From Bacilli bacterium (lineage in GTDB: Bacteria > Bacillota_I > Bacilli_A > RF39 > UBA660), in NCBI GenBank assembly GCA_017941235.1, contig JAGAWU010000014.1:1-56531 (forward strand): 56,531 nucleotides of DNA, given 5' to 3'. How positions within the stretch are numbered: the stretch's first letter is position 1; every line of letters starts with the position of its first letter. The notes below the pieces were generated by a model. It worked only from the letters and a program-made list of their open reading frames with translations, searched no databases and was not told where the DNA came from. Positions 15,787-23,470 of this stretch are shown here, in pieces. Both the position numbers and the translations under genes were made by a program.

Positions 15787-17056
15787 ATTTCTTATCCTCC
15801 TCTATCACATATCTATTATCAATTTTTTTAACAACGTATTTTTTGACTAATGGAATTTTGTGAAATTCACTCTCATTTGAATCCATTTGATAACCAGCTG
15901 TGTTGTAATAAATTAATAAATCCCCTTTTTCTGGAATAGTATCAAATTTAATCTTTCTCCAAGTAATCATATCTTGTTCTAAACATAGATTGCCTGCAAC
16001 ACTTGCTAAAATACTATTGCTTGATTTTTTATTTTTAGAAATCAATTTAGGTTCTATCAAATAATCGCTATTAAACCATTGTTCCGACAGACAATTAATA
16101 TTACCATTTGTAACAATAATGTTTTCACCATTAAATAAATTCTTCATATATTGAACTTCATATATACTAACCCCAACATCTTTCAATAGACTTCTACCTG
16201 GTTCGATAATAACTTCGATTCCTTTCTTATTTAATTTCTTATATACTTTTTTTAAAATATACTCCAACGCTTTTTCATCAGCTATTTCACTATAATAAGG
16301 ATAATAACCATCTATAAAATGTTTCTTAAAATACATATCTTTATTATTTCGTTTTAAAAAATTATAGTAGTCATCTTTAGAACAATAATTTGTAGGAATT
16401 CCTCCACCAATATCTATATAGTTTATATTTATTTTTTTTGTCTCTGCTAATTCTATTGTTTCATTAATAGCATTAATCCTATCATCTAAAGAATAATTAT
16501 TTATATGAAATGAAAATCCTTCGAGTTGAATCATACTATTAGATATAATTTCCAAACATAAATCTATTTGATTTATGTTTATTCCAAATCTACTAACTTT
16601 TCCTAACAAATCAGATATTCTTAAAAGAACCCGAACTGGCTTATTAATATCCTTAATTCTTTTCAATTCTTCTATATCATCGACAGATATCAAAACATCA
16701 TTATTTATTGAATCATTCAAATATTCATCGTCCTTAGCAGGACCAGAAGCTATTATTTTTTTTGTAAATTTGAGTGCATCATTTAATTCATAATTGCTTG
16801 AAACTTCGACACCACAATTTTGCTCTGATGCATATTTCAAAAGAGCAAAGCTTTTGTTACATTTGCATGAAAAAAAGATATTTTCACGCGAAAAATATTG
16901 CGTAAAAATATCTTTGAATTTGTTAATATTACTAATAAATTGGTCAGCAAAAATAACATTAGCTGGGGTGTCAAAAAGAGCAAATAAATTATATGCTTCT
17001 GCTAAGCATTCTAAGTTTTCACAGTTTTCAGTTTTAACTTTCGAATAGTTTTCCAT
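15773..17056 (-). CDS. Fold-type III PLP decarboxylase (SbnH/DAP decarboxylase family)
   Basis: A 427-residue alanine-racemase-fold decarboxylase. The PLP lysine lies in FFSCKCNKS (near 61-69). IDIGGGIP, EPGRSL (PLP phosphate binding), NLCLEQD (the CE.D block supplied by the partner subunit) and YNTAGYQM follow. These fit the ornithine/diaminopimelate/SbnH family. It acts on an amino acid or its conjugate, giving an amine. It is the first gene of the operon, behind a TTGACA-N17-TAAAGT promoter that starts only about 65 bp from the element's right att core. Start ATG behind GGAGATG. Which carboxylate it removes is unknown. Confidence 0.85.
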   Translation of the reverse strand: MENYSKVKTENCENLECLAEAYNLFALFDTPANVIFADQFISNINKFKDIFTQYFSRENIFFSCKCNKSFALLKYASEQNCGVEVSSNYELNDALKFTKKIIASGPAKDDEYLNDSINNDVLISVDDIEELKRIKDINKPVRVLLRISDLLGKVSRFGININQIDLCLEIISNSMIQLEGFSFHINNYSLDDRINAINETIELAETKKININYIDIGGGIPTNYCSKDDYYNFLKRNNKDMYFKKHFIDGYYPYYSEIADEKALEYILKKVYKKLNKKGIEVIIEPGRSLLKDVGVSIYEVQYMKNLFNGENIIVTNGNINCLSEQWFNSDYLIEPKLISKNKKSSNSILASVAGNLCLEQDMITWRKIKFDTIPEKGDLLIYYNTAGYQMDSNESEFHKIPLVKKYVVKKIDNRYVIEEDKKYDCK

Positions 17057-17092
17057 AAAACATCATCTCCAACTTTTTAACATCCGCTATGT

Positions 17093-17121
17093 ACTTTATC
17101 AGTCTTTTTATAATTTGTCAA
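17093..17121 (-). promoter_or_regulatory. Promoter of the biosynthetic operon
   Basis: TTGACA (17116-17121), 17 bp, TAAAGT (17093-17098) on the minus strand, about 40 bp before the decarboxylase start. The eight downstream genes are packed with overlaps or gaps under 20 bp and no internal terminator, so this promoter can serve the whole operon down to 8988. Confidence 0.7.
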
Positions 17122-17143
17122 CATATTTTTCATAAAAAAAAGC

Positions 17144-17309
17144 GGAGCCTTAGTGGCTCCTTCAGGGGGAAATCTAAATATCAGTTCGTAACAATTTAAA
17201 TATTAATTAAAGTCTTATAAAATAAGGCTTTTTCATTTTCTTAAATTTATTAAAGTTTATCAAAATATCCTTATTTTTTTCAATTAGTATCTAGATTTGG
17301 TATCTAGAA
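17144..17309. repeat. Element left-end repeat, copy 2 (with att core)
   Basis: A 166-bp near-copy of 4533-4697: GGAGCC/GGCTCC hairpin (17144-17160, with a minus-strand T-run after it), core CTTCAGGGGG (17160-17169), CAGTTCGTAACAATT (17182-17196), then AGTATCT and GGTATCT near 17287-17306. It marks the junction where the right end of the integrase-less element meets the left end of the complete element. Confidence 0.8.
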
Positions 17310-17315
17310 AATAAA

Positions 17316-17380
17316 AATGACACAGTGACATATTGTATGAGAGTACCCCATATGGATATGTAGTGTCATAGTGTCATTTA
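17316..17380. repeat. Long imperfect hairpin, copy 2
   Basis: AATGACACAGTGACA at one side and TGTCATAGTGTCATT at the other form a 15-bp stem with two mismatches. The loop (TATTG..GAGTACCCC..TATG) resembles that of 7226-7296. On the minus strand it follows the reverse transcriptase stop by about 13 bases and ends in a T-rich run, so it can act as its terminator. Confidence 0.6.
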
Positions 17381-17392
17381 AATTATTTTATT

Positions 17393-19006
17393 TTAAAAAT
17401 AATCTACGTAATCAGGCTCATATTCATATCTATTTTCTAATGATTCCTTTTTTTCAAACTTTTCTTTTATATTTTCAAATTCAATTTGTCTAAATTCATC
17501 AAATATTATTTTATCAAAAGATTTAACTATTTTAATTTTGCTTTTTTTGCATTTGTTTATTGTTTTTATTAAACAATTTGATGAATTATTCTCTTTTATA
17601 TAATATCTAATTTGTAAGAACTTTGTATAATTTATAAGCCAATTTTCATCATCATATCTATAATTTAAAACTACATTTTTATTTTCTTTTATATTACAAG
17701 TTTCAACAATTATACTATCCAATAATAAATTTTTTCCTGCATTATTTTTATAAAATTTTAAACAATAATCTCTTTTATTTTTATTTTTCAATAGATAACA
17801 TATATGAAAATAATAAACAGCTTCTATCGTATTTATATTAGTAATTAATTTTTTTTCAAAATATTCCCTTAATTCATCACCTTTGAAATACATATAATCA
17901 GAATACTTATTTATAATATCCCACAATCCTATTTCCACATAAAAAATTATTAAAGAAGGATGTCTTTTTAAAAAGAAAACTAATATACTTATTATTTTAT
18001 AAACATCTTGTAATTCTTCACATTTAGTAAAATACCTAGATAATCTATATAAGTTTACGGGAGAAGAAAAGACACTTTTTAATACAACCTCTATGAAACT
18101 TAATCGATTATTTTCTGATATTTGATAATATTCTTCAATAAATGCATTAAAAAAATGCAATAGATTTTCTAAATCTTTATCAATATCTTTATGAGAAGAT
18201 TTTTGTATATGCACTAATTCGGAAACCTTTTTTAAAAAATTTCTAGAAGTTAATAATTGCTCATGATTATATATTTTACTATCTTCACTATTAATTTTTA
18301 ATTCAAAGTAATCTCTTCCAATAGTTCTTGATACCTCATTATAAATTTCATTATCTTCATAATCAAGTTCATTATAAAATATATAAAATTGATCTGAAAA
18401 ATAAAATATTTTGCTTTTTGATAATTTTTTTTGTAAGTCATTTGTTAATTCTTCCATTATTTCATTTGCTGAAAACGTTGATAAAAGATTTCCCAATAAT
18501 AATCCATTAGTTTTTTTATTATTAAAAACACGTATATATTCATCAATTTTTTTTAAATTTGTATCACTTAATTTTTCAAAAACATGAGTATATATTGATT
18601 TATAATATGAATGAATGTCTATTTTATAAAGTTTGTCATAATCTGATATTAAGAGATTTAATCTCTCTTCTAAAAATGAACTATAGCTATTACTTTTAAA
18701 TTTTCTTTCATCAAAATCTATTTGCATTTTATTATTTGATGATGCTAATTTTCCAAAATCACTTAAATTAAGTGAATCTATTTTACTAATTGAATAGGCA
18801 TAAGAGAATATATTTGGAAAATTAATTATTCTTCTTTTTAATCCAAATATTCCCTCTATAAAAAAGGGGGTAGATTTTGCTTTGTCAATATTAGATATTG
18901 GAGAAAGTGATTGCAAAACATCCTCAAAATTATTATAAAAATATTTTCTAAATCTATTTTGAAAGACATAGTTATTCATTAATTTTTGTGCCGTATCAGA
19001 ATACAT
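17393..19006 (-). CDS. Degenerate reverse transcriptase, Abi/DRT-like (likely phage defence)
   Basis: A 537-residue protein with a recognisable RT domain in its N-terminal half. Motif A is DIHSYYKSIYTH (130-141), motif B is TNGLLLGNLLS (166-176), and motif C is YFSDQFYIF (202-210), where the usual YxDD reads FSDQ; D205 is kept and the second aspartate is Q206. ELKINSEDSKIY (235-246) matches the following motif D/E region. Residues about 290-500 look entirely helical, like the repeat domains of the AbiA, AbiK and Abi-P2 class. Those proteins abort phage infection, some by template-independent DNA synthesis. It is the last gene of the ABC-F/kinase/APH operon, with a good AAGGAGG site, and lies beside the element's left end. 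Confidence 0.78.
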   Translation of the reverse strand: MYSDTAQKLMNNYVFQNRFRKYFYNNFEDVLQSLSPISNIDKAKSTPFFIEGIFGLKRRIINFPNIFSYAYSISKIDSLNLSDFGKLASSNNKMQIDFDERKFKSNSYSSFLEERLNLLISDYDKLYKIDIHSYYKSIYTHVFEKLSDTNLKKIDEYIRVFNNKKTNGLLLGNLLSTFSANEIMEELTNDLQKKLSKSKIFYFSDQFYIFYNELDYEDNEIYNEVSRTIGRDYFELKINSEDSKIYNHEQLLTSRNFLKKVSELVHIQKSSHKDIDKDLENLLHFFNAFIEEYYQISENNRLSFIEVVLKSVFSSPVNLYRLSRYFTKCEELQDVYKIISILVFFLKRHPSLIIFYVEIGLWDIINKYSDYMYFKGDELREYFEKKLITNINTIEAVYYFHICYLLKNKNKRDYCLKFYKNNAGKNLLLDSIIVETCNIKENKNVVLNYRYDDENWLINYTKFLQIRYYIKENNSSNCLIKTINKCKKSKIKIVKSFDKIIFDEFRQIEFENIKEKFEKKESLENRYEYEPDYVDYF

Positions 19007-19044
19007 TTTTCTTACCTCCTTTTTTACATAATTACTTCATATTG

Positions 19045-20043
19045 TTATTTAATTAAATCATTAATATTCTTTAAAATTTCATTTTTTACTTTATCGTAAT
19101 AAATAACATGTTCAATAGTTTCTTTAACCTCATTCATTCCTATTTCTTGTTCTTCTTTTGTATCACAATCAATCATTAATGATCTTTTTATATTAAATTC
19201 TAACCATTCAAGTCTTCCATTATTTGCATAATAAATACTTTCCCAATCTACATTTTTATCTAATTTAGTATTATCAAAATATGCCTTAAAGAATGTTTTG
19301 AATAAATCAAAATTAATATTACACTTTTCATAACCAGACCAACATAATGCTAGTTCATATAATTCTAAATATGGATTAGAATAACCCAAACATTCTAAAT
19401 CTATTAATTTATAGTCATCATTTAACCACATTACATTTTTAGAGTCCATATCATTATGACAAATAGAGAAATAGTTTGGTAAATGTTTAATTGCTTCATT
19501 CCCTTTATTCATACTATCATTTAAAATATCTAATTTATCATATATTAAATCGTATATAGGAGATTCCTTTTCTTTGGATAAATCAATATAATATTTAAAA
19601 TCTATATTTTTTTCATTATCACTAAATTCACTATTAACTAAATCAATATTATGAATTTTTGCAAGTACTTTACCCATTTCTTCACAATGGTATTTCGTTA
19701 TTTCTCCATCTTTTAAAGATTTGCCATCATACCACTCATATACATAAAAGTATTGACCATCAATTTCTTGCATTTTTTTATCATTAAATATTAATGAGTA
19801 AACTGCTTTAATACCATTTTCTTTTAGTATTTCTTCATACTTATCAGACCTATTAAAATTACTCATTGCAGTAGGCCTTTTCATAATATTAGGATTTAAC
19901 AATTTAACAATGTATCTTCCTTTATCAGTAACTATCTTAAACATCCTATGTGTTAGACCACCAGTCACCTTTAAAGGTTCTTCAATTATATTTCCTAAAT
20001 TAAGTTCTTTAACCATCTTATCAAAAAATAAATTTATATCCAT
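19045..20043 (-). CDS. APH/choline-kinase-like phosphotransferase
   Basis: A 332-residue kinase of the aminoglycoside phosphotransferase fold. The N-terminal lobe holds GGLTHRMFKI (nucleotide loop) and YIVKLLNP with the ATP lysine. The catalytic loop reads CHNDMDSKN (around 195-203) and the metal aspartate is in KLIDLE. These are complete, so it should be active. Substrate is not evident: aminoglycosides, other antibiotics, choline-like or sugar compounds are possible. It lies between a P-loop kinase and the reverse transcriptase in a mobile-element operon led by an ABC-F gene, which favours a resistance or self-protection role, but this is inference. Confidence 0.8.
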   Translation of the reverse strand: MDINLFFDKMVKELNLGNIIEEPLKVTGGLTHRMFKIVTDKGRYIVKLLNPNIMKRPTAMSNFNRSDKYEEILKENGIKAVYSLIFNDKKMQEIDGQYFYVYEWYDGKSLKDGEITKYHCEEMGKVLAKIHNIDLVNSEFSDNEKNIDFKYYIDLSKEKESPIYDLIYDKLDILNDSMNKGNEAIKHLPNYFSICHNDMDSKNVMWLNDDYKLIDLECLGYSNPYLELYELALCWSGYEKCNINFDLFKTFFKAYFDNTKLDKNVDWESIYYANNGRLEWLEFNIKRSLMIDCDTKEEQEIGMNEVKETIEHVIYYDKVKNEILKNINDLIK

Positions 20044-20064
20044 TTATTCACTTTCTTTCATTAT

Positions 20065-20562
20065 TTAATTTTTTTTTCTATCTACTTTATAAATTACATC
20101 ATATTCATCTTCAGTAGGCTCTTCCCATTTAGACTCCAATTTTTTCATTAATCCTTCATCTAAATAAAAATCAGAACCACCATTACCATCTAATACTCTT
20201 TGGTTTCTTTCTGCAATATTTTGTTTCCAAGTATCATCATCAACACATACATAATGTATTTCACAATCTACTCCATTATTTTTATAATATTCTTTTATTT
20301 CTTTTCTATCTTTCCTTGACCAAAGGCCTCTTTCAAAAATTACATTAGCGCCTGCTTTAGCAATTTCACCAACTTTTCTAGTCAAATACTTATTCAATCT
20401 TTCAGAAAAGACATTATAAAATTCTCCTTGCTCATTATTTATTAATTCATAAGTAGCTTCATCTGGTGAAATTATTACTGCATTTAATGAATCTTTTAAT
20501 TGTTTTGAATAATAACTTTTACCACTACAAATTTTACCACATACTAATATTACTTTTCCCAT
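20065..20562 (-). CDS. P-loop kinase (AAA_33 / zeta-toxin-like)
   Basis: A 165-residue nucleotide-binding protein starting MGKVILVCGKICSGKS, with the Walker A motif GKICSGKS at 9-16. A DEATYEL segment follows, then FERGLWSRKDR (about 96-106) and RNQR near 139, giving the arginine lid of small-molecule kinases. Similar proteins include chloramphenicol phosphotransferase, zeta-type kinases and nucleoside kinases. It is 10 bp from the ABC-F gene and 21 bp from the APH-like kinase, so all three are co-transcribed, consistent with a multi-drug modification or protection set. The substrate cannot be assigned. Confidence 0.75.
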   Translation of the reverse strand: MGKVILVCGKICSGKSYYSKQLKDSLNAVIISPDEATYELINNEQGEFYNVFSERLNKYLTRKVGEIAKAGANVIFERGLWSRKDRKEIKEYYKNNGVDCEIHYVCVDDDTWKQNIAERNQRVLDGNGGSDFYLDEGLMKKLESKWEEPTEDEYDVIYKVDRKKN

Positions 20563-20572
20563 AGATACCTCC

Positions 20573-22075
20573 TTATCTTTCTTTCACTAATCCATCTGGT
20601 GTTAGAATATAAAGGGCATTTACTACTTCATTAATATATTTTCTATCATGAGATACACTAATTATAGTACCTTTATATTCTTTTAAAACTTTTCTAATAA
20701 CAGGATTTGATAATGGGCTAACATTTCTTGTAGGCTCATCAAGTATTAAAACATCACATTTATCTAATACTAATTTAATAAGAAATAGTTTTGCTTTAGT
20801 CCCATTACTTAAATCTTTAATATTACTAATCATTTCATCTCGAGTAAATTTCATATTTCCTAAAAACATTCTTGCTTTTGTAATTTCATCTTTACTGCCC
20901 TTAGGACAAACAAAATCTAATACATATTTATAATTATTTAAGATGTCATCATAAGTTTGTGGCATATAACCAACCTTAATATCATTTCTATCTTTTAATT
21001 CGTTATAAATTAACTTAATTAGTGTAGATTTACCAACACCATTTTTACCTATAATACATAAATGTACATTGCCAATTACATCTAACCTTATGTTTTTAGA
21101 TAATACCTTATCAGATACTTTTAATTCATCTATATTTAAATTGATTATATTTTTTGTTCTTGGAATTTCTACTTCTTCGAATGAAAAACTAATGCTTTCT
21201 TCAACATCTGGTACTTCAGTTAATTCAGTTTCATCTAGTTTTCTCTCTTGTGATTTTAATGAATGCATTTTCTTTTTTAAAACTTGAGCTCCATGTGGAT
21301 CTGCTCTTGTGATTGTATTTTGTTGATGTTCAACTTTTTGCATTATTCTTTGTAGTTTTTCTTGTTGTTTATTAAATTCTCTTTTTTCAGATTTTGCTAC
21401 TTGTGTTTGTTTTTCAATTTTTCTAAGCCTTTGTTCAACATAAGTATCGTAATCAATTTTTAATAAAGTATGTCTACATTCTGTCTTCTTTTTTATTTGT
21501 TCTAAATGTAAAATCATATTTGCTGTATTAGCTAGTAATGTTTCATCATGTGAAACATACATAATTGGCTTATTAGTATTATTAATAAATTTTTCTAACC
21601 ATTCTAATGTTTCAATATCTAAATCATTAGTAGGCTCATCTAAAAATAAGATATCATATTCGTTTAATAGTAATTTTAAAATACTAATTTTAACTTTTTC
21701 GCCACCTGATAATGTTTTTATTTTTTGTTTTAAAATATCATCAGTTAAATTAATCAAGTCTAAATATTTATATAAATTATTAATCTTATCATAATAATCA
21801 CTTTCATCAATAAACAAAAATTCATATACACTTTTATCTAATTTATCAGTACTAATAGATTGTTCTAAATAACCAATTCTATTGCCTTTTAGATTAATAT
21901 TTCCACTAATTTCAGCATATTCACAAATACCTAAAATTGATTTTAATAAAGTGGATTTACCGTTTCCTTCTTCACCAATAATAGCAAGTTTATCACCATT
22001 ATTTAGTATTAAATTTAAATTTTTAATTAAATATCTATCACTAATAGATATAGTTAAATCTTTTATTTCTAACAT
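20573..22075 (-). CDS. ABC-F ATPase (ribosome protection type)
   Basis: A 500-residue protein with two ABC ATPase domains and no membrane segment. Domain 1 (1-200): GEEGNGKST, LSGGEKVK, LFLDEPTNDLD. A charged helical linker at about 205-300, including the QQNTITRADPHGAQ stretch, reaches toward the peptidyl-transferase centre in this family. Domain 2: GKNGVGKST, a diverged LSNGTKAK signature and LILDEPTRNVSPLSNP. ABC-F proteins of this type displace antibiotics from the 50S subunit. The leader just upstream (22119-22139 peptide and alternative hairpins) is the arrangement expected for antibiotic-responsive expression. The drug class cannot be predicted. Confidence 0.88.
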   Translation of the reverse strand: MLEIKDLTISISDRYLIKNLNLILNNGDKLAIIGEEGNGKSTLLKSILGICEYAEISGNINLKGNRIGYLEQSISTDKLDKSVYEFLFIDESDYYDKINNLYKYLDLINLTDDILKQKIKTLSGGEKVKISILKLLLNEYDILFLDEPTNDLDIETLEWLEKFINNTNKPIMYVSHDETLLANTANMILHLEQIKKKTECRHTLLKIDYDTYVEQRLRKIEKQTQVAKSEKREFNKQQEKLQRIMQKVEHQQNTITRADPHGAQVLKKKMHSLKSQERKLDETELTEVPDVEESISFSFEEVEIPRTKNIINLNIDELKVSDKVLSKNIRLDVIGNVHLCIIGKNGVGKSTLIKLIYNELKDRNDIKVGYMPQTYDDILNNYKYVLDFVCPKGSKDEITKARMFLGNMKFTRDEMISNIKDLSNGTKAKLFLIKLVLDKCDVLILDEPTRNVSPLSNPVIRKVLKEYKGTIISVSHDRKYINEVVNALYILTPDGLVKER

Positions 22076-22076
22076 A

Positions 22077-22114
22077 TTATGCCTCCTTTTTTCGGCATAA
22101 TCAAAGTTTATGCC
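22077..22114 (-). promoter_or_regulatory. Attenuator-like alternative hairpins before the ABC-F gene
   Basis: On the minus strand GGCATAA (22108-22114), TTATGCC (22094-22100) and GGCATAA (22077-22083) follow in order. The middle block can pair with either flank. The last block lies between the AGGAGG site and the ATG, so pairing with it would hide translation initiation. Preceded by a six-codon leader peptide, this is the layout of ribosome-mediated attenuation known for erm and ABC-F genes. Confidence 0.65.
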
Positions 22115-22118
22115 ATAC

Positions 22119-22139
22119 TTATTTAGTCATTGTTCTCAT
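22119..22139 (-). CDS. Leader peptide MRTMTK of the ABC-F gene
   Basis: A six-codon reading frame with its own AGAGGTGA ribosome binding site, ending four bases before the first arm of the alternative hairpins. Ribosome stalling here by a drug would change which hairpin forms. It is too short to be a functional protein. The confidence rests on the position and the ribosome binding site. Confidence 0.6.
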   Translation of the reverse strand: MRTMTK

Positions 22140-22204
22140 TTTCTCACCTCTTAATTTTTAAAATTTTTCTTAAAACAAATTTTTTTGATTTTTCGTTTTA
22201 TATT

Positions 22205-22244
22205 TTTTTATAGAACGAATTTTTTGATTTTTTCGTTCTATAAC
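22205..22244 (-). terminator. Terminator after the XRE repressor
   Basis: ATAGAACGAA/TTCGTTCTAT inverted repeat around 22211-22241 with an A/T-rich loop, just beyond the repressor stop. It separates the repressor from the ABC-F leader and cargo operon. Confidence 0.6.
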
Positions 22245-22766
22245 TTAGTTTTTCTTTGGTAATTTACTATAATCATATTTATGTTCTGCAAATTCTAATT
22301 CATCAAATGCGTATTGAATATCCTCAACCGCTTTATCAATAGTATATAAACTATCTTTATTATCTTTCATTATTTGTAGATGTTCTATTGTATAAAATAG
22401 TTTTTGTCTTGCATCACTTACTTTTTTTCTTTTTTCAGTATCAAATTCTAGTAATTCTCTTTGAGATTCTTCATAAGTTTTAATCATTTCTTTTAAATCC
22501 TTGCTAGATTTATTTGCATATTTATCTTTAGAAAAATAGAAAAGCATTTCATCATAACCTGCAACCTTTAATAGTTTTTGTAATGACATATCTAAAGTTT
22601 CAGCAATTTTACGTAGATCATCAATATCTACTTTTTTTATTTTTCCATTAATTAAATCATTTAAAGTGCTTCTACTTATACCAGTTAATTTAGCAAGTTC
22701 TCTTTGAGAAATTCCTTTTTCAACTCTTGCTGATTCAATTAAATTTTTAAGTTCTTCTGAGTTCAT
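22245..22766 (-). CDS. XRE repressor of the mobile element
   Basis: A 173-residue regulator. The N-terminal HTH (ISQRELAKLTGISRSTLNDLI, residues about 19-39) is followed by SLQKLLKVAGY and a long charged helical region (70-170) likely to dimerise. It has no peptidase or membrane domain. It is divergent from the plus-strand replication and mobilization genes. The intergenic region holds three TCGGACA repeats around the plus-strand promoter, the expected operators. It is probably the switch controlling excision and transfer genes. Confidence 0.8.
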   Translation of the reverse strand: MNSEELKNLIESARVEKGISQRELAKLTGISRSTLNDLINGKIKKVDIDDLRKIAETLDMSLQKLLKVAGYDEMLFYFSKDKYANKSSKDLKEMIKTYEESQRELLEFDTEKRKKVSDARQKLFYTIEHLQIMKDNKDSLYTIDKAVEDIQYAFDELEFAEHKYDYSKLPKKN

Positions 22767-22827
22767 TTAATCACTTCTTTCTTCCCTTTTGTTCCTTCAC
22801 AATTTAATTTTAACACTTTTTTATTAA

Positions 22828-22907
22828 TTTGTCTATATTTTCGGACAAAAAAGTATTGACATCTTTTTCGGACAGTGTTATATTTAAATCGTCCTTAATA
22901 TCGGACA
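22828..22907 (+). promoter_or_regulatory. Main plus-strand promoter with repressor operators
   Basis: TTGACA (22856-22861), 17 bp, TATATT (22879-22884) drive the backbone genes. TCGGACA occurs at 22841-22847, 22868-22874 (inside the spacer) and 22901-22907, and the first forms an inverted repeat TTTGTC/GACAAA (22828-22849). Spacings of 27 and 33 bp put the copies before, on and after the promoter, typical for XRE repression. The divergent repressor gene starts 62 bp to the left. Confidence 0.75.
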
Positions 22908-22930
22908 TAATTATAGAAAGGAGGATTTGT

Positions 22931-23188
22931 ATGAGATTATTTAAGAAAGAATCTACTAATGATTATGTAATACCTAAAGATTTATCAGTTAGTGCTATAG
23001 GTATGCTTAACTCTCTATTAGTTAGATCTAATGGTGAACTTGCTAATATCGACCTCTACTCTCTTAGTAACGATAGTAGAAAAGATGTTGCTCTAGCATT
23101 TAGAGAATTAAGAAAAAAGAAATATATTATTTATAGTTCATTAGATGATACATATTACATTTATGTATCACCACAAAAAAATATTTAG
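22931..23188 (+). CDS. Small winged-helix-like backbone protein
   Basis: Predicted 85 residues; start at M-R-L-F behind AAAGGAGG. The centre resembles a short winged helix (SAIGMLNSLL, DLYSLSNDSRKDVALAFREL, then a beta hairpin ending DDTYYIYV), as found in replication-initiator N-domains and helix-turn-helix regulators of plasmids. It is the first gene under the repressor-controlled promoter, 16 bp before the next gene. It is probably involved in replication or regulation of the element. Not matched to a named family. Confidence 0.6.
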   Translation: MRLFKKESTNDYVIPKDLSVSAIGMLNSLLVRSNGELANIDLYSLSNDSRKDVALAFRELRKKKYIIYSSLDDTYYIYVSPQKNI

Positions 23189-23204
23189 AAAGGAGGAAAA
23201 AAAT

Positions 23205-23456
23205 ATGTCTGCAGAAGAAACATTAAATTTAATAGCTAAGCAATGGTGCACCCTAGAAGATATTATGAAGTTAGGACATCTAGGAAGGAATTCTGCACTA
23301 AAGGCTAAAAAGAAGATAAAAGAAAGGCTTGAAAAACAAGGTTATCTTATTCCAAAGTCTGTTGTTCCAACTAAAGAAGTTGTAGCATTCTTTGATATTG
23401 ATATACCTTATTTAGAATCTAGAGTTTCTAGTAAAGAATTAATTAAAAAATTATAA
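23205..23456 (+). CDS. Small helix-turn-helix protein (excisionase- or replication-type)
   Basis: 83 residues, starting M-S-A-E-E behind AAAGGAGG. A predicted HTH (CTLEDIMKLGHLGRNSALKAKKKI, about residues 16-39) precedes basic residues and a GYLIPKSVVPTKEVVAFF segment. MerR/excisionase-like domains have this pattern of helix-turn-helix followed by a short wing. Position between the small winged-helix gene and the RepA-like ATPase fits a DNA-binding accessory factor, either for replication or excision. It is 14 bp from the next gene. Confidence 0.6.
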   Translation: MSAEETLNLIAKQWCTLEDIMKLGHLGRNSALKAKKKIKERLEKQGYLIPKSVVPTKEVVAFFDIDIPYLESRVSSKELIKKL

Positions 23457-23470
23457 GAAAGGAGATACAA

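Larger units (their letters stand above)
4548..17169. mobile_element. Integrase-less integrated element (CIME-like) carrying a PHP-ATPase and a biosynthetic operon
   Basis: The 12.6-kb segment is bounded by direct copies of the att core CTTCAGGGGG (4548 and 17160) and has the same left-end repeat as the neighbouring complete element. It contains no integrase, relaxase or replication gene. That is the structure known as a cis-mobilizable element: a derivative flanked by att sites that can move only with a related element's enzymes. Cargo from left to right: small protein plus TrlF/Ppl-type ATPase, RsgA, GNAT, then an eight-gene operon starting 100 bp inside the right end. The boundaries are inferred from repeats only. 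Confidence 0.65.

Noticed and set aside
8988..17056. A D-cycloserine-type gene cluster
   Set aside because: A ureohydrolase, CysK-like and ATP-grasp genes are present, but no racemase, serine acetyltransferase or heme oxygenase-like partner is, and other enzymes do not fit that pathway.
8988..17056. A staphyloferrin B-type siderophore cluster
   Set aside because: SbnA- and SbnH-like enzymes occur, but NIS synthetases, citrate synthase and siderophore transport genes are missing.
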